A stretch of DNA of 64,000 nt from Rhynchopus euleeides (taxonomy: Eukaryota; Euglenozoa; Diplonemea; Diplonemida; Diplonemidae), in assembly GCA_963210315.1 (NCBI GenBank), contig OY723307.1, forward strand, positions 1,116,001 through 1,180,000. The letters run 5' to 3'. Shown here in pieces: positions 9,950 to 20,913 of the stretch. The first letter of the stretch is position 1. Every line of letters starts with the position of its first letter. Position numbers and translations under genes: made by a program. Below the pieces are notes generated by a model. That model saw nothing but the letters and a program-made list of their open reading frames with translations. It did no database searches and was not told the origin of the DNA.

Positions 9950-11970
9950 ACTCCCATGCATGGCAGAAAGCAAATAACTTGACGGGAGGCCTACCAAACC
10001 ACCCTATTCTGTGTCGAAACTGTGTATGCGTCAGCCTGGTGACCTGAATACTACTGAGGGCAGCATGCCTGCACACGGCTCAGCGGCCCTTCCGGGTCAA
10101 AACCGAAATGGCCAAATCACCGACCGGGGGGCAGGGGGGGAAACCAAAGGCGTTCCAAACCAAAAATACCCTTTTTTAGCCCCTCACCCACCCGACCCTC
10201 CACGGCTATGAAACCACATGCGTTCGTGCGTGAAATGTGTGTGGGGAATGAGCAAGGCCTTGACGAGCTGAGACGTTGCCAGGCCTCCCCCCCTCCCAGG
10301 CCCTGAAGAGGGGCCGCCGTGGATGAGAACGGGGTGGGGGTGGTGAAGTCGAAGAAATGGAAAACCAAACATGGCATCCCTTCACTCGGGGTGGGGGGTG
10401 GGGGGACAATATCATGGCAGACAGGGGATATCGTCGGGGCATGCAGATGTCCGGCCTGCTTTGTCGCAAGACATCTGGGCAATAGCACATGGGGGCAGGG
10501 ATATGCGAAGTCGTGGCGGCGAAACGTCACACGCGCATGTGGGTGCATGTGCCGCACTCTTCGGGCACAGCAGGTCAAAAGCGGCACGGCCTGCAGTCAG
10601 TTCGGATAACTTACTCAAACAAATAGATCCTGATCACACACGGGGGGGGGGGGGGGGAGAGTCTGAAGTCTGAAGTGCAGAACAGCAAACCGCGAGCCAT
10701 CAAACTCGGATGGCACACCTCGACACAGTGTTGACACATCGAGCGTAACGCTCCATTTCCCTATCCCCTCCCGCCCCCCCCCCCCCCCCCTCCACCCCCC
10801 ACACAGTTAGCTCTGTTTCGGTGCAGAGTGGCACCAAGTCGACACACAAAATATTGGTGACACGGTACAACTCTGTTGCCGAAACAATACACACACGGTA
10901 TGTTCTTACTCTGTTCTGCCTTGGAGGACACACCCATGCACACGTGAATGAACTTGAAATCCTCTTGGGGCAGGGTGGGTGGTGGGGTGGAGGGGGTGGT
11001 GCACGGTTGTGTCGGAATACAGACCTCGACAATTACTGCAAATAATACCCTCCCCCCCTTGCCAGTGACACACGACCTTCTGCTTGGAGGAGGTCAACCT
11101 CCTTGGAGCAGATTACACAAGCTCGCAAGACATGCAAGACACTCGTATTGTTTCGCTGAGCTGTGGCCGGGCGTAGCGCGGCGGGCAGCGCAGCGGTTGG
11201 AGGGGTAGGGCGGGACGAAACTGTTTGTTTGAATATCAATATCGTAGATTTGCAAAAAAAAATATGAAGACAAGCGGGGGGCAGGGGTTGGCCGACTCCT
11301 TTGTTTATGCGAACATTACCCTGCCAGAAAACACACTGCAGGCGGGGGGGTGCCGAACGCTGCCATGAGTCACGGCGGGGGGAGGGAGGCGGTGGCCAGA
11401 CGGAAGGAGGAAGTGTGTTGCGTGCAGGACACGCGGCACCGACGTGGGTTGACACGGCATGCACTCAGCAGAGGCGGGGCGGGGGCGCAAAGCAAATGGC
11501 AGGGGTAGAGCGTGCGAAGACGACGTTGTTTTGAAGGCTATGTGTGGGTTGTGCGTGCCGGGGGGGGGGCGACGCAAAGAACTTCAGATCCACGCCAACA
11601 CACCCCCCACCACCGCAGTCATCCCGGCGGTGGGGTCTACAACAGGAAGGTCTACAACTGCTGCTGGCCAAACCGCACGGTGTCCACTCACCAGATCGAC
11701 ACCAGGCGCTATGTCCGTCATTGATACCACGTAACGTACATCATGCTGCCATATAAAAGCAAACTGGCTTCACCAGGCTTAACCCGGAGAGGTTCGCTCG
11801 CAGCGTCATGCAGTATGCTCAGTACGATACACCCACACTGCGACCAGAGGCTCAGGTTGGCCGCACTTCAGGGAGCATTCCCGAGGGCTTACCCCGGCAT
11901 CTGTCCAGTGTGGCGGTGATGTTGGTCGTCGGCAGAGGCTTCGACAATTTGTTAGAGCATTTCTCCAAGC
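9950..11970. other. intergenic, no gene seen
   Basis: The stretch contains long G or C homopolymers (about 10640-10657 and 10777-10797), short CA runs and no frame with protein-like composition. The minus strand at 9720-9830 is C/T-rich with CCCAG about 33 bases before the cyclase ATG, a possible splice-leader addition site for that gene. Confidence 0.55.
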
Positions 11971-11978
11971 CGTGCAGC

Positions 11979-13249
11979 CTAAACCGACGCCCGCACCACC
12001 CTGGTCACGTTTGACACCTGCAGCTCAGGGTCAGCGGAGTCCTGCAGGGGGGAGGGTGGGGTGGGGGCAGTCCGACACAATGGTAGGCACACACTACAAA
12101 GGGATGGCCCCTGCGTGTGTGGGTGCATAGGGAGGCATACTTCGCTGACCCCGACTGGGTTGAAGATGCGCAGCACAATCGTCAGGATGACGAAGATCAT
12201 CACGAATATGCACAGGCAGATGAAGCACTTGTTCTGCCCGAGCTGTGTTTTGGGGGATATTCGTTTGCGCATTCAACACACAGAACACTTGCAACGCGAA
12301 AAATCCTCACACCCCCCCCCCCTCAGCGACAACGGCAGCACACCTTGCGCGACAGCTTGTGCACCTCCCTCCGTGCCGTCTTCACCTGCTTCTGCACGAG
12401 GTGGAGGTCCTCCTGGATGAGCTCCTCCATCTCTGCCTGCCTGCGCAGCTCAGCCTGTATCTCACGCGCCTCATCCTGCATCTGATATGTCAGCGCCTCG
12501 GAGCGATGCAGACTCTGCGTCGCATCGTCCTGCACCGCAAGCGCGGTGTCGAGCATCTCCATCGGCGGTGCCAGGGGCTGGTGCACCGCAGCAGTCGAAT
12601 CTGACAGACCAGGCCCGCCATTCCGCTGTGACAGCGGGGTCCCGGGGAGCGATGAATGTCGTGAACTGGCGCCGCGGGGCTCTGTCGGTGCCTCCGTCAG
12701 GGCATAGTCCGTGCCTGCAGGGCTCCCCACTTGCGTGCCATGCTGCGACTTCGACGCCTCGCTGCCATCACCGTAGGGCATGTTGGCAACGCTGTCCAGC
12801 ATACGGATCGACACACACGTCATATTCGGCGCTGTCATTGTCAGGGGATCCATCACGCAGGACTCCAGCGGGATCCCTTTCGGCGTCGCCTTCCCATCGA
12901 GCGCACCCTTCGCCTGGGCGAACTCCATGGTCAGCGCCTCCTCCAAGGCAAGGTATTCCCGCAGCTTCTGCGGGTTCCGCCCCTTCGAACAGTCGTACCC
13001 CGCAACGGCCTGCGAGAGGTTCCTGAGTGCCTCCTCAGCCCTCTGGGTGTGCGCCGCCTTCTGCTCCGGGTCGCATTTTGTCCGAGACATCACGCCCAGG
13101 TCGAGGATTGCGGCATCAGCATGGTACTTGCACGCAGCAATGCGAACCTCCCAGTGCGCCCCTTTGTCCGCCTCCTTCTTCGCCTCCGCCGCCTTCTGCT
13201 CCCGGGTGGGCCCCTTGCCGCTCATCTTGCGCTGGAGTTTTTGAAACAT
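11979..13249 (-). CDS. Qb-SNARE of the NPSN type, three exons
   Basis: Exons are 13249-12344, 12242-12141 and 12041-11979; both introns (101 and 99 bases) are GT...AG and phase 0. The protein has about 356 residues. The C-terminal half aligns by eye with plant NPSN11: EMLDTALAVQDDATQSLHRS, then the SNARE helix ending VHKLSRK, then after the first intron the tail anchor LGQNKCFICLCIFVMIFVIL...RIFNP, where NPSN11 has DKCIMAFLFLIV...KIVNP. The N-terminal helical region includes GRNPQKLREYLALEE, like the NPSN Habc-type region. These SNAREs act in plasma-membrane and cell-plate fusion in plants and also occur in trypanosomatids. The middle (about residues 140-230) is a Ser/Pro-rich insertion. The exon 2/3 junction is inferred from GTATGC...CTGCAG. 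ATG 13249 or the in-frame ATG 24 bases later could be the start. Confidence 0.8.
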
Positions 13250-14010
13250 CTTGAGAGATCACAGTAGAAGACACCAGGAAGCTCTCCCAACAACACTAAC
13301 TAAACTTTACTCCGGGGGAGTAGGGAAGACGAGCAAACCCCGAAGAGAAGGAGGCAAGAGGGAAGAAGGGGGGGGGGGGCGTGTGTCTTCTCAAGCAAAA
13401 AACAATAGCTCTGCTGCGTGAGAGAGAGAGAAGATAAATTGCGGTCCCTCGATCAGGGTAACATTGCTGAGAGGTGTTGCCGCGTGTCGAGGGGTGGTGG
13501 GGGGGGGGGGGGGGGGGCTCTAGTTGAGAGAACCAGCAACGAGGGGAGATCACACGGGTGCTCCCCTTTCACAGAGGCGGGGGTGGGATGATTCAATTAG
13601 TCAAAAGCAATATGAACAGTCTAGCGCGGCGAGGGTTGCGTCGCGATGCGTCGCGCGGGGAGGGTGGCGGCGGGTGGGGTGGGTGGGGGGGTGGGTGGTG
13701 GCAGAGATAAATGTGTAGAATATTGCCAAAAGAAAAAAGAAAAACAAACTCGCAGGCAATCCCCTCAAACCCCCCACTTTCCTCCCTTTTTCCTGTGCGG
13801 CAGGGGGGTTTGTGGCGCAGGGTGGCGGAATCACAGATGTTTTACAGAACCCTCGCCTCCCGCAGCAGAGGGCGCGCAGAGGGTGGGGGGGTGGGGGGGG
13901 ACATGGGGGGGGGGGGGGGTGCGACCATCTTTTTTCACCTGCTCTCTTCCCCCACCTTTTCCCTCCAGCACGCCGCTCCAACCGCCTTTTTCACACACAA
14001 CAAGAAGAAA

Positions 14011-14180
14011 GTTTGTCACAGTGAAAAAGATAGTTGGCAGCGCTTTGGGTGACAAACACAATCTACCTTGCCTTGGTGCTATGACTGTCCGCACATTCAC
14101 ACCAACCTTCATCAGGCAAAACACGTGAGGTTTGTTCACCCGGGTTTGGCGTACAAACAACGCCTTATCTTTTTTTTGGG
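14011..14180 (+). repeat. dispersed ~175-bp element, copy B
   Basis: Opposite-orientation homologue of 7261-7433. It runs from GTTTGTCACAGTGAAAAAG to AACGCCTTATCTTTTTTTT. The two copies differ at many positions and by small indels, so they are old relative to the Mutator-like pair. Confidence 0.6.
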
Positions 14181-14462
14181 CATTTGCCAGGGTTTTCGCT
14201 AATCTTCCAGGGGGGGCCAGACCCAGGAAGATTTCTACTCTTCCACCCACCCCACCCAGTATTTCCTCCCTCCAGGGAACAGCGCTCGTGATGACCGCTG
14301 GGCGTTGGAGGAACACCAAAATTGGGGTTTGGGGTCACTTTTCCCCCCCAACAGGCACACGGACACATGATTCAACACATCAGCATGGGCTCTCGCCTCC
14401 TGAAGATGTGACGCCGCATGTGTTCAGGCCTTGGCAACTGACAGGTATATGCCACAGGGGGG

Positions 14463-14516
14463 TCTGGGGGGCGGAGCCCCCCAGCCGCCGGAGGCCACGG
14501 TAGTGAACATCTGTTC
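14463..14516 (+). repeat. dispersed GC-hairpin unit (about 54 bp), stand-alone copy
   Basis: The unit starts TCTGGGGGGCGGAG with the perfect palindrome CTGGGGGGCGGAGCCCCCCAG, then CCGCCGGAGGCCACGGTAG and TGAACATCTGTTC. Other copies are near 4203, 4381, 59099 and 59271 (inside the Mutator-like elements), 42547-42600, and inverted at 40788-40841; a decayed copy is near 34640. Confidence 0.8.
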
Positions 14517-15288
14517 TTGTGCGTATCCCACGCACGGGATTGGAAGCCGTGCCAAAAAACCAGTCGGATTCGGTTCAGAAGCCACCGTCAGGCCGCCAAA
14601 AAGCCCCCCCAAAAAAAAAAGTAAAAAAAATCTGGCGACCAGATTTTTTTTCTTTTTTCCCCAGGAAGATATCTTCCTGGGATTTCCAGCTTTTTTATTT
14701 TTTTTTGAAGATTTTTCACCCCAAATCTTCCAAGCGAAAACACTGGCATTTGGCAACAGGGGGGGGGGGGTGGATGGAACAGGCCATCGCTACCCTTCCC
14801 CCCCCCCCCCCACGCCGCGCGTTCCTCAGATTTTTACGCATCTGCGCATTCCCCAGCACGGGGGGAAAGAACTCCCCACCAAAAAACCCCCACCCCACCC
14901 CGGGCGAGCTAGACACGGGAAGGGGAGCGTGGGTCCCCCCCCCCCCCCCGCCCTCCGTTGGACGCAACCACCCCTGCCGTCCTCCCCCTCCACATTTTCT
15001 TTACGCGCCAGGCCCCTTGTGCAGAATGGATCATATCACAAGATGCGTCGGGGAAGGGGCGTGGGGGAGAAAAGAGCGATGAGGGGGGAGAGGGGAGAGG
15101 GGAGTCACTCATTTGGGCCTGAGGCTTACGGGCACCTCCTCCCTTCCCTCCCTCGGAGTCAAGATAGGGAACCCCCCGCCTCGCGACCAATAAGCAAACT
15201 GGCATTGCGCGTGCTGGCGGGTGCTGTGTCGGCTGGAGGAGGCCCCTCCCGGAAAAACCGGCGTCCCTTCCTTCCTCTCAAAGATAGT

Positions 15289-16149
15289 TCAGAGCTTGCT
15301 TGCTACCTTTGCCACGCTTTGGAGGGTGGTCCCTGCGGCAACAGAGAGTGCGAGGTACATCAGGAAAATATGCACCTTGATGGCGTTGGGCCATGACATG
15401 CGGATCCCGAAGAGCGTGGAGAGGAGGTGGCCGGTGCCGACATTCACAACGTTGTTGAGGAGTCCCAGCTTCCCTTCGTAGTGGAAGTACGGAAGTTTCC
15501 GCATATGCTCATGGGGGTACTCCGCCTGGCGGAGCAAATCACACACCATGCGCATCGTGAGGCCCCACAGGATGTAGTGCTTGTCATCCTCGTTGCGTGT
15601 CCCGAGGTCGACCCCCCGGAAGCTCAGGCGATCGATGCCCAAGCCCCTCAGGGTATAGTATGGGAGAATGTCCTGCCCGTCGGGCCATGTGATCCAGGTG
15701 TGGTTTGCCTCATCAGCAGCCCGCGACAGCGGGATCCACGCCACGCTGGCAACCTCATCCGTGTTGAGTTTGAGCGGGGGCGTGTTGTCGAGGACCTGGT
15801 GGTATACCCAGCAGCTCAGCGCCATGTCGGGTTTTGCCTTCATGTCGTCGAGCCGCCCCAGCAGCTCGAAGCCATGCGTGAGGTCGAGCCCGATCTCCTC
15901 ACGCGTCTCGCGCTCTGCGGTGTACCTCTCGGTGGGGTCTGACGCGTCCTTCTTCCCCCCGGGGAAGGCGACGTGCCCGCTCCACGCGTTGCCGGGCATT
16001 TCCGCACGGAGGATGAACAGCACCTCCAGGCTATTCTCGTCGTGCCTGTCGGCGAGGCGCGTGATGCAGGCGACAGCCGCATGCTTAGGGGTCGTCAGCA
16101 CCTTCGCCTGGTGCCGGGCGATGTTGCGGGAGAGCGCCGCAAGAGACAT
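15289..16149 (-). CDS. Nudix hydrolase, NUDT7/8 (CoA pyrophosphatase)-like, with C-terminal membrane segment
   Basis: The 286-residue protein has VLFILRAEMPGN, then GHVAFPGGKKDASDP and the Nudix core ERETREEIGLDL (REx2EExG helix with the metal-binding glutamates). The words before the box (R...GHVAFPGGK.D..D) are those of the CoA-diphosphatase group, which cleave CoA or acyl-CoA to 3',5'-ADP and phosphopantetheine, often in peroxisomes or mitochondria. The spacing between FPGG and the REx2EE helix is longer than the textbook 23-residue box. The C-terminal 30 residues (SWPNAIKVHIFLMYLALSVAAGTT) form one hydrophobic segment, unusual for this group, and end in SKL, a classical peroxisomal PTS1 signal. 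No introns. The substrate is inferred from the motif only. Confidence 0.85.
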   Translation of the reverse strand: MSLAALSRNIARHQAKVLTTPKHAAVACITRLADRHDENSLEVLFILRAEMPGNAWSGHVAFPGGKKDASDPTERYTAERETREEIGLDLTHGFELLGRLDDMKAKPDMALSCWVYHQVLDNTPPLKLNTDEVASVAWIPLSRAADEANHTWITWPDGQDILPYYTLRGLGIDRLSFRGVDLGTRNEDDKHYILWGLTMRMVCDLLRQAEYPHEHMRKLPYFHYEGKLGLLNNVVNVGTGHLLSTLFGIRMSWPNAIKVHIFLMYLALSVAAGTTLQSVAKVASKL

Positions 16150-16159
16150 CGGGGGTCAA

Positions 16160-17410
16160 AGGGGGGCCCACCCACCCACCCACCTGCCTCTGGGGAGTGC
16201 CGAACGCAACAACTGCCTCCCTGAGTGGCAGAGGGGTTGCACAGACAGGCGGTCTCCTCTCCGGAGAGAGAGTGTAGTGTAGTGAAAAGCAAACAAACAA
16301 GATGGCCGCCTATAGCGCGAGCCGTAAACAGGGGAGGGCGGAGATGGAGTTTGCGAGAGAGTCAGTCGCCCGCGGGGGGGGGGGGGGGGGGGGACGGTGG
16401 CAGTTGTGTAGGAAAAGGGCAAAGGAAGATCAAACAATATATACCTCCCCTCTGAGCCGGAGGCTGGGGCTGAGGCTGGGGTAGGGCAGGGCGGGGGATG
16501 CGAGATGGGAGGGGTGGGCAGGTGGGTGGGTGGGCAACGGGAATCGAACAGGGAAAACAGCCACACGTCTCCCCCCCCCCCCCCCCCCCCCCAAAAGAAG
16601 CCTGGGTCGCAGTGGGTGGTGTGGGGGAGTGGTGGTGGCGGCATGTCAACAGAAAATCGGGGGAGGGGGGCATTATTAGTTGTTCGGAGGCAAGAGAAAC
16701 TGTGTCAGGGAGGGGGGGGGTCCGTTGAAGGTCTTCAAACGATTTAACTTCCAACTTCAGCTGGGTGCGGCAGGATGTATCCGCATCGCACACAGCCTTT
16801 TTCTCCTGCGCTGGGGTAGCGGTAGCACAAAAAAGTACGGAGAATAAAGAAGAACAGCAAGACAAGGGACACGGTGCCATAAACTCTCGTAGTTTTCGGC
16901 ACCCCATCCTCGAGAAGAGGTTAGGACACACCCACACCAGCAGGCCAACAGGTGTGCCGGTAGAGAAGGTTAGAACGACACGCGAAGCAGGCATTCCAGG
17001 CGCGTGTGACAAGCCCAGCGGGGTAGCCACTCAGGATGCCGTGGTGTAGAGACAGATCACTGGCCAGCCCAGGTGCAGCGGATAGTGGTCTCTCCCAGGC
17101 GGGTGAGGCCACTATACGCAGCTCGGGGCGTGTGCCTCCCAGCCGGGAGGCTTTGAAAGGCGTTGGGTGGCCATCGCCAGGCTAGAGCGAGGGGGGGAGG
17201 GGGCGGAACACATGCGGTTGGGTGTACACTGGCTCAACGACAAGCCTTTACCTGGCAGGCAAAAAGGTGGTCACAGTGGAAACACGGCCCCGCTGTGGCA
17301 GAAGAATGGACACAAGAATGGAAAGAGGGAGAAGAACCAGGCAATGCTGCTGTGCGGCAAGACACACAAGCTCCCGGGGGAGAGTGGGCTTGCACTGCCA
17401 TAACAGTGGG
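16160..17410. other. intergenic, no gene seen
   Basis: Poly-G (16374-16393) and poly-C (16570-16592) tracts dominate. On the minus strand the first could be the pyrimidine tract for the Nudix gene start. Nothing coding is visible. Confidence 0.5.
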
Positions 17411-17418
17411 TCGCCACA

Positions 17419-18509
17419 CTATGCGGTGGCAAAGCCTGTGCGGAAGGCGTAGCCAGCAATGCCCTCCTCTGTCAGGCGCACAGAAGATGTGCCGAGGTAG
17501 CGTTCGCCACAGGTCGTCCCATAGTAGCACTGTGGGGGTGCGCTGGGGTTGGCGGCACGGGCGTTCATCACATCCACCATCAGCGTTGCGATGAACTCCT
17601 GCGACACATCGCTGGGCTCCGCACCGCTCCAGGCGCGGTCCTCAGCATCCATGGTGCCGTAGTGTTTCACGTCGGTGGGGTCGAAGGTCTGGCTCAGGTC
17701 GATCACATCACACCCTGCCTCCCTCCCGATGCTCAGCATCCCCTGCACCGCAGGGGTGACCATCCACCCCAGGTAGCGCTTCTGCACCGCCTTCACGATA
17801 CTCCAGTCCCCCAAGGGCCCACAGATGCTGAAGTCGAAGTGCGGGTGGTAGCACACGAGCAGCGTCACCCGCGCGTCAGGAGATGCCAGGCGCACCTGCT
17901 CCAGAGCATCTCGGAGGCGGTGCGACATCTCGTCGGCAACCTGCTTCCGCCTGTCGCAGAAGGGGAGGAGGCTGCCAGCCAGCCTCGACTGCACAGACGG
18001 CGTGAGGTAGACGTCGTTCCCCCCGCAGCTGAGGAACACATGGCGCACGTTCTTAAGGCACGCCAGGTTGGCGGCGGACCGGATGCGTCCATCCGGGCCG
18101 ACGAGGTGTGTGTACCCGTCGTAGTCGAGAGGGTCGCTGTTGCGGTTGAACAGCCTGCGCCGTGCAGCCTGGTAGCCCACCCATTCTCGCGCTGCCCGCG
18201 CGAGAGGAAGTCGAAGGTGGTCATCTGGTCGACCGCAAGGTTGAGGCACATGGTGGGGGTGTCGCTGCCCTGCACACCGCCCTGCTTCAGGCGCTCCTCC
18301 AGCACCAGGCGCAGGCTGCGGCAGGGGTCACGCAGCCAGTAGAAGTTGTCCAGCACGCTGTCGCCCATCAGGACCACCTTGGGGTCTGTGCCGGTCAGCC
18401 TCGGAAATCTCTTCCACGCAGATGCCATAGCCTCAAAGTGGCCCTCTGGCACCTTTGAGTGGGCGACGTACGGCACCCACGCTGTGTCGGTCTCCAGGAT
18501 GTCGCACAT
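17419..18509 (-). pseudogene. SGNH/GDSL hydrolase paralogue interrupted by a frameshift
   Basis: From the ATG at 18509 the frame reads through VVLMGDSVLDNFYWLRDP (block I, catalytic Ser in GDS) to MTTFDFLSRG. It then continues in another frame with EWVGYQAARRRLFNRNSDPLD, GPDGRIRS, LSCGGNDVYL (block III), a HPHFDFSICG region, and DPTDVKHYG (the D-x-x-H of block V), ending at 17419. The intact paralogue at 29079-30281 aligns across the break, so one base appears missing near 18190-18200. The break lies in a 7-bp-stem palindrome (TCTCGCG/CGCGAGA, 18185-18205). It may be a true inactivating change or a sequence error in a hard hairpin. The family comprises esterases and lipases; the substrate is unknown. 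A CGCGCAG acceptor-like site precedes the ATG by 18 bases. Confidence 0.75.
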
Positions 18510-18527
18510 GGTGAACGGAGAACTCCC

Positions 18528-18560
18528 CTGCGCGAGGGTGGGTGGGGGAGCAGGGGTGAG
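18528..18560 (-). promoter_or_regulatory. candidate splice-leader acceptor for the SGNH hydrolase
   Basis: On the coding strand a C-rich tract (CTCACCCCTGCTCCCCCACC) runs into CTCGCGCAG, with the AG 18 bases before the ATG. This is the polypyrimidine-AG layout of a 3' splice site with no upstream coding exon, as in trans-splicing. Confidence 0.5.
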
Positions 18561-19524
18561 GAAACGGCGTTGGGTGGGCAGAACCGATCTGATGGCAGCG
18601 ATGTTCCGTCTGGGGGACAGGGGCAGGCCTGCAGAGCGGTGCATTCCCGAGAAGGGGGCTGGAAGTGGGGGGTGGGGTGGCAGTGTGCGGTGTGGCGATT
18701 TTTGCGGTGTGGGCACAGCAACGTGCCTCCCCGGCGAGTGTGAGGGCAGGGTGGGGGTGGAGGGGAGGAGGTTGGTACTTTGGATTTTTTTTCGTTTCAG
18801 TTTCGTTACTGTTTTTCTTTTTCGTGTCAGCGCTGTATCACCCCCTCCCCGAACCTCCAACCAGGGGCACGCAGCGTGAAACTCAAGCTTCGAGCAGTGG
18901 CGGATGGCTTGCTGGTTTTAGGCCTTTTCCCCTCAGCAGAAGGGTTTGACAGCTCTCCTGCGTAATAACCCACTTTCCACGCAGCTGCACCCACACATCC
19001 TCTCGAGCAGCCCCGCACCTCAACCGGTGGGGGAAAATCGGGACACCGGCTGGGTTAACAACTGCCGAACCAGCCACCATGCATAGATCTTGCTGCGGGT
19101 TTGAGAAACACGACCACCACCACCACCACCACCACCACCACCCCAAGCGACCATGCCTGTTCAACTGGCCCGCGTTGCACGCGAGGCTCCGAGGGAAGGG
19201 CATCTAGGGTGCGCTAGGGTGCAGCACACACGTGCAGTGAGATACGTCGTGTGTCCCACAGCGGCACACCCATCACGTCGCAGCAAGCGCCTCTGGCTTT
19301 GCCTGCTGCTGGGCCAGACACACAGGCCTGCCCATGCGGGCAGCAGATGCATCGCCATGGTCTGCCTGAGGGACAGCGGGGCACAGCCTCGCCAACACGC
19401 GCATCCTCATAGCACTTCAGCGGGCGCAGCACTGCGTGGCGTCAGCCCCGTCTGCTGCGCCTGCAGAGGCTGCGGAGGGGGTGGCGCAACAAAAAGCCGG
19501 CGGCACGGGCAGATCATGCCGCCC

Positions 19525-20913
19525 TCAGAGCGTCACGGTGCGGCCCGCCCGCGCCCCACCCACCGCCGCCCCAGCCGGGGGCGCCTGGTCCTGCTGTTGG
19601 GGGGGGGGGGGTTGGGTTGGGGCGTGACGTCATGGTTGGCTCCACCCCCCCCCCCCCGCCCCCCCGCCCCCCACACCCAGCCCAACACCCCACCGGGGAC
19701 ATACCATATTCGCCTTCCTGTCAAGGTGTTTGCGGATGGCGTCGCCGATCAGATCGACGTCATCACGCTTCTTTGTCTTCCCCTTCTTCGCCCTCTTCTT
19801 TTGGTTGGCCTTTGCTTTGAGGAGCCGGCGGTGCGTCCGGGCGGCCCGTCTGCTGAGAGGGGCGTGCCCTGTGAGGGTGCGGATGTACCGCTTCCGCACC
19901 TCGCGGAGGATCCGCCTTGCCTGCACGCGGTCCGCAGACTCGGAGGAGCGCTTCAGAAGCGCTGCGTAGTTCCAGAGGATCTCAGAGGTGATGCGGCGCT
20001 GCTTCACCGCAGTGGAGAACAGCTGCTTCCCCCTCCGCATGCTGTCGTGCCTGGCGTAGACACGCATCAGCTGCGCCATGCCCTGTGCCGACAGGGGGAT
20101 CCCAAACCCGTAGGACTGCGAGACAGCCATCTCCGCAGCCTCAAAGTTCTCATTCATGTTGGGGCTCTTGGCGCACGCCGTGAGAAACTGCGTGAAGACC
20201 AGCTCATCCAGGTCCGCGCCACTCCCCTTCATCCGGAGCAGCACACCCGATGCACCGGGGAGGTCGCCCGCCTTGGCGTAGATCCCGAGGAAGGTGATCC
20301 AGACCTGCTGCGTGGGGACAACACCCTCGTGTTCGAGGAAGCTCATCAGCGATTCGGCCTTGTGGCGGGAGGTGTTGCGGTAACGCTTGCAGGATTTTAG
20401 GAGATTGAGGACGCATTCCTCATCAGGTGTTGTGCCGTCGAGCACCATGAAGTCGAACACGACACGGCTGTCGACGTAGCGGCGCTGTGTCTTGACGAGG
20501 GGGGTGTAGACTGCGGCATTGGGTTCGACCCCGGAGAGGATGCAGCGGTCGAAAAGCTTCTGCATCGCTGCGATGGTGGGTTTTGAGGGCTTTTTCCTGC
20601 CGCGGGGCGCGAAGTGGCGCATCGCGACACCCCACGAGCAGTTCCACACGGAGCAGCCCAGCTCGCGCAGGCGCAGCAGCTCAGACGCGAGGCGCTCCGC
20701 AGCAGCCTCGGGGTCGAGGCTTTCCATCCGGATGGCAGGCAGCACCGTGGTGTGGATGTGCGCTGCCACCACCTCGTCGCTCCAGCCAAGCGACGCAGCC
20801 TTCTGCTGCGGCGCGGCGGAGGTGTGGGCAGCGGCGGCGCAGTAGGCTGCCCGCTGCGGCTGGAAGGATGCCGCCCGGCCCACAGCCACGCATGCCGCTC
20901 GCATGACGTTCAT
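19525..20913 (-). CDS. PPR-like helical-repeat protein, probably mitochondrial, two exons
   Basis: Exon 1 is 20913-19705. The donor GTATGT follows the Met in KANM. A matching acceptor (CCCCCAACAGCAG) gives exon 2 at 19590-19525, ending ...GRTVTL, phase 0, intron 114 bases. The start MNVMRAACVAVGRAASF is Arg/Ala-rich without acids, like a mitochondrial presequence. The body has helix pairs spaced about 35 residues apart (for example HKAESLMSFLEHEGVVPTQ, VWITFLGIYAKAGDLPGAS, LMRVYARHDSMRRGKQLF), as in pentatricopeptide proteins that bind organelle RNA. The C-terminus is strongly basic (KANQKKRAKKGKTKKR). No exact PPR code can be read, and a related helical-repeat class is possible. Exon 2 is inferred from splice signals only. 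Confidence 0.6.

Larger units (their letters stand above)
13260..15280. other. intergenic, homopolymer-rich, no gene seen
   Basis: Poly-G at 13498-13517 and 13900-13919, poly-C at 14795-14810 and 14937-14949, and T/A-rich blocks near 14620-14720. The two recognisable repeats (14011-14180 and 14463-14516) are listed separately. No frame resembles a protein. Confidence 0.55.

Noticed and set aside
19153..20400. Long plus-strand open frame opposite the PPR-like gene
   Set aside because: Its translation is Arg/His/Pro-biased and follows the third-position GC of the minus-strand gene; the minus frame has helical-repeat character and a targeting-like start.
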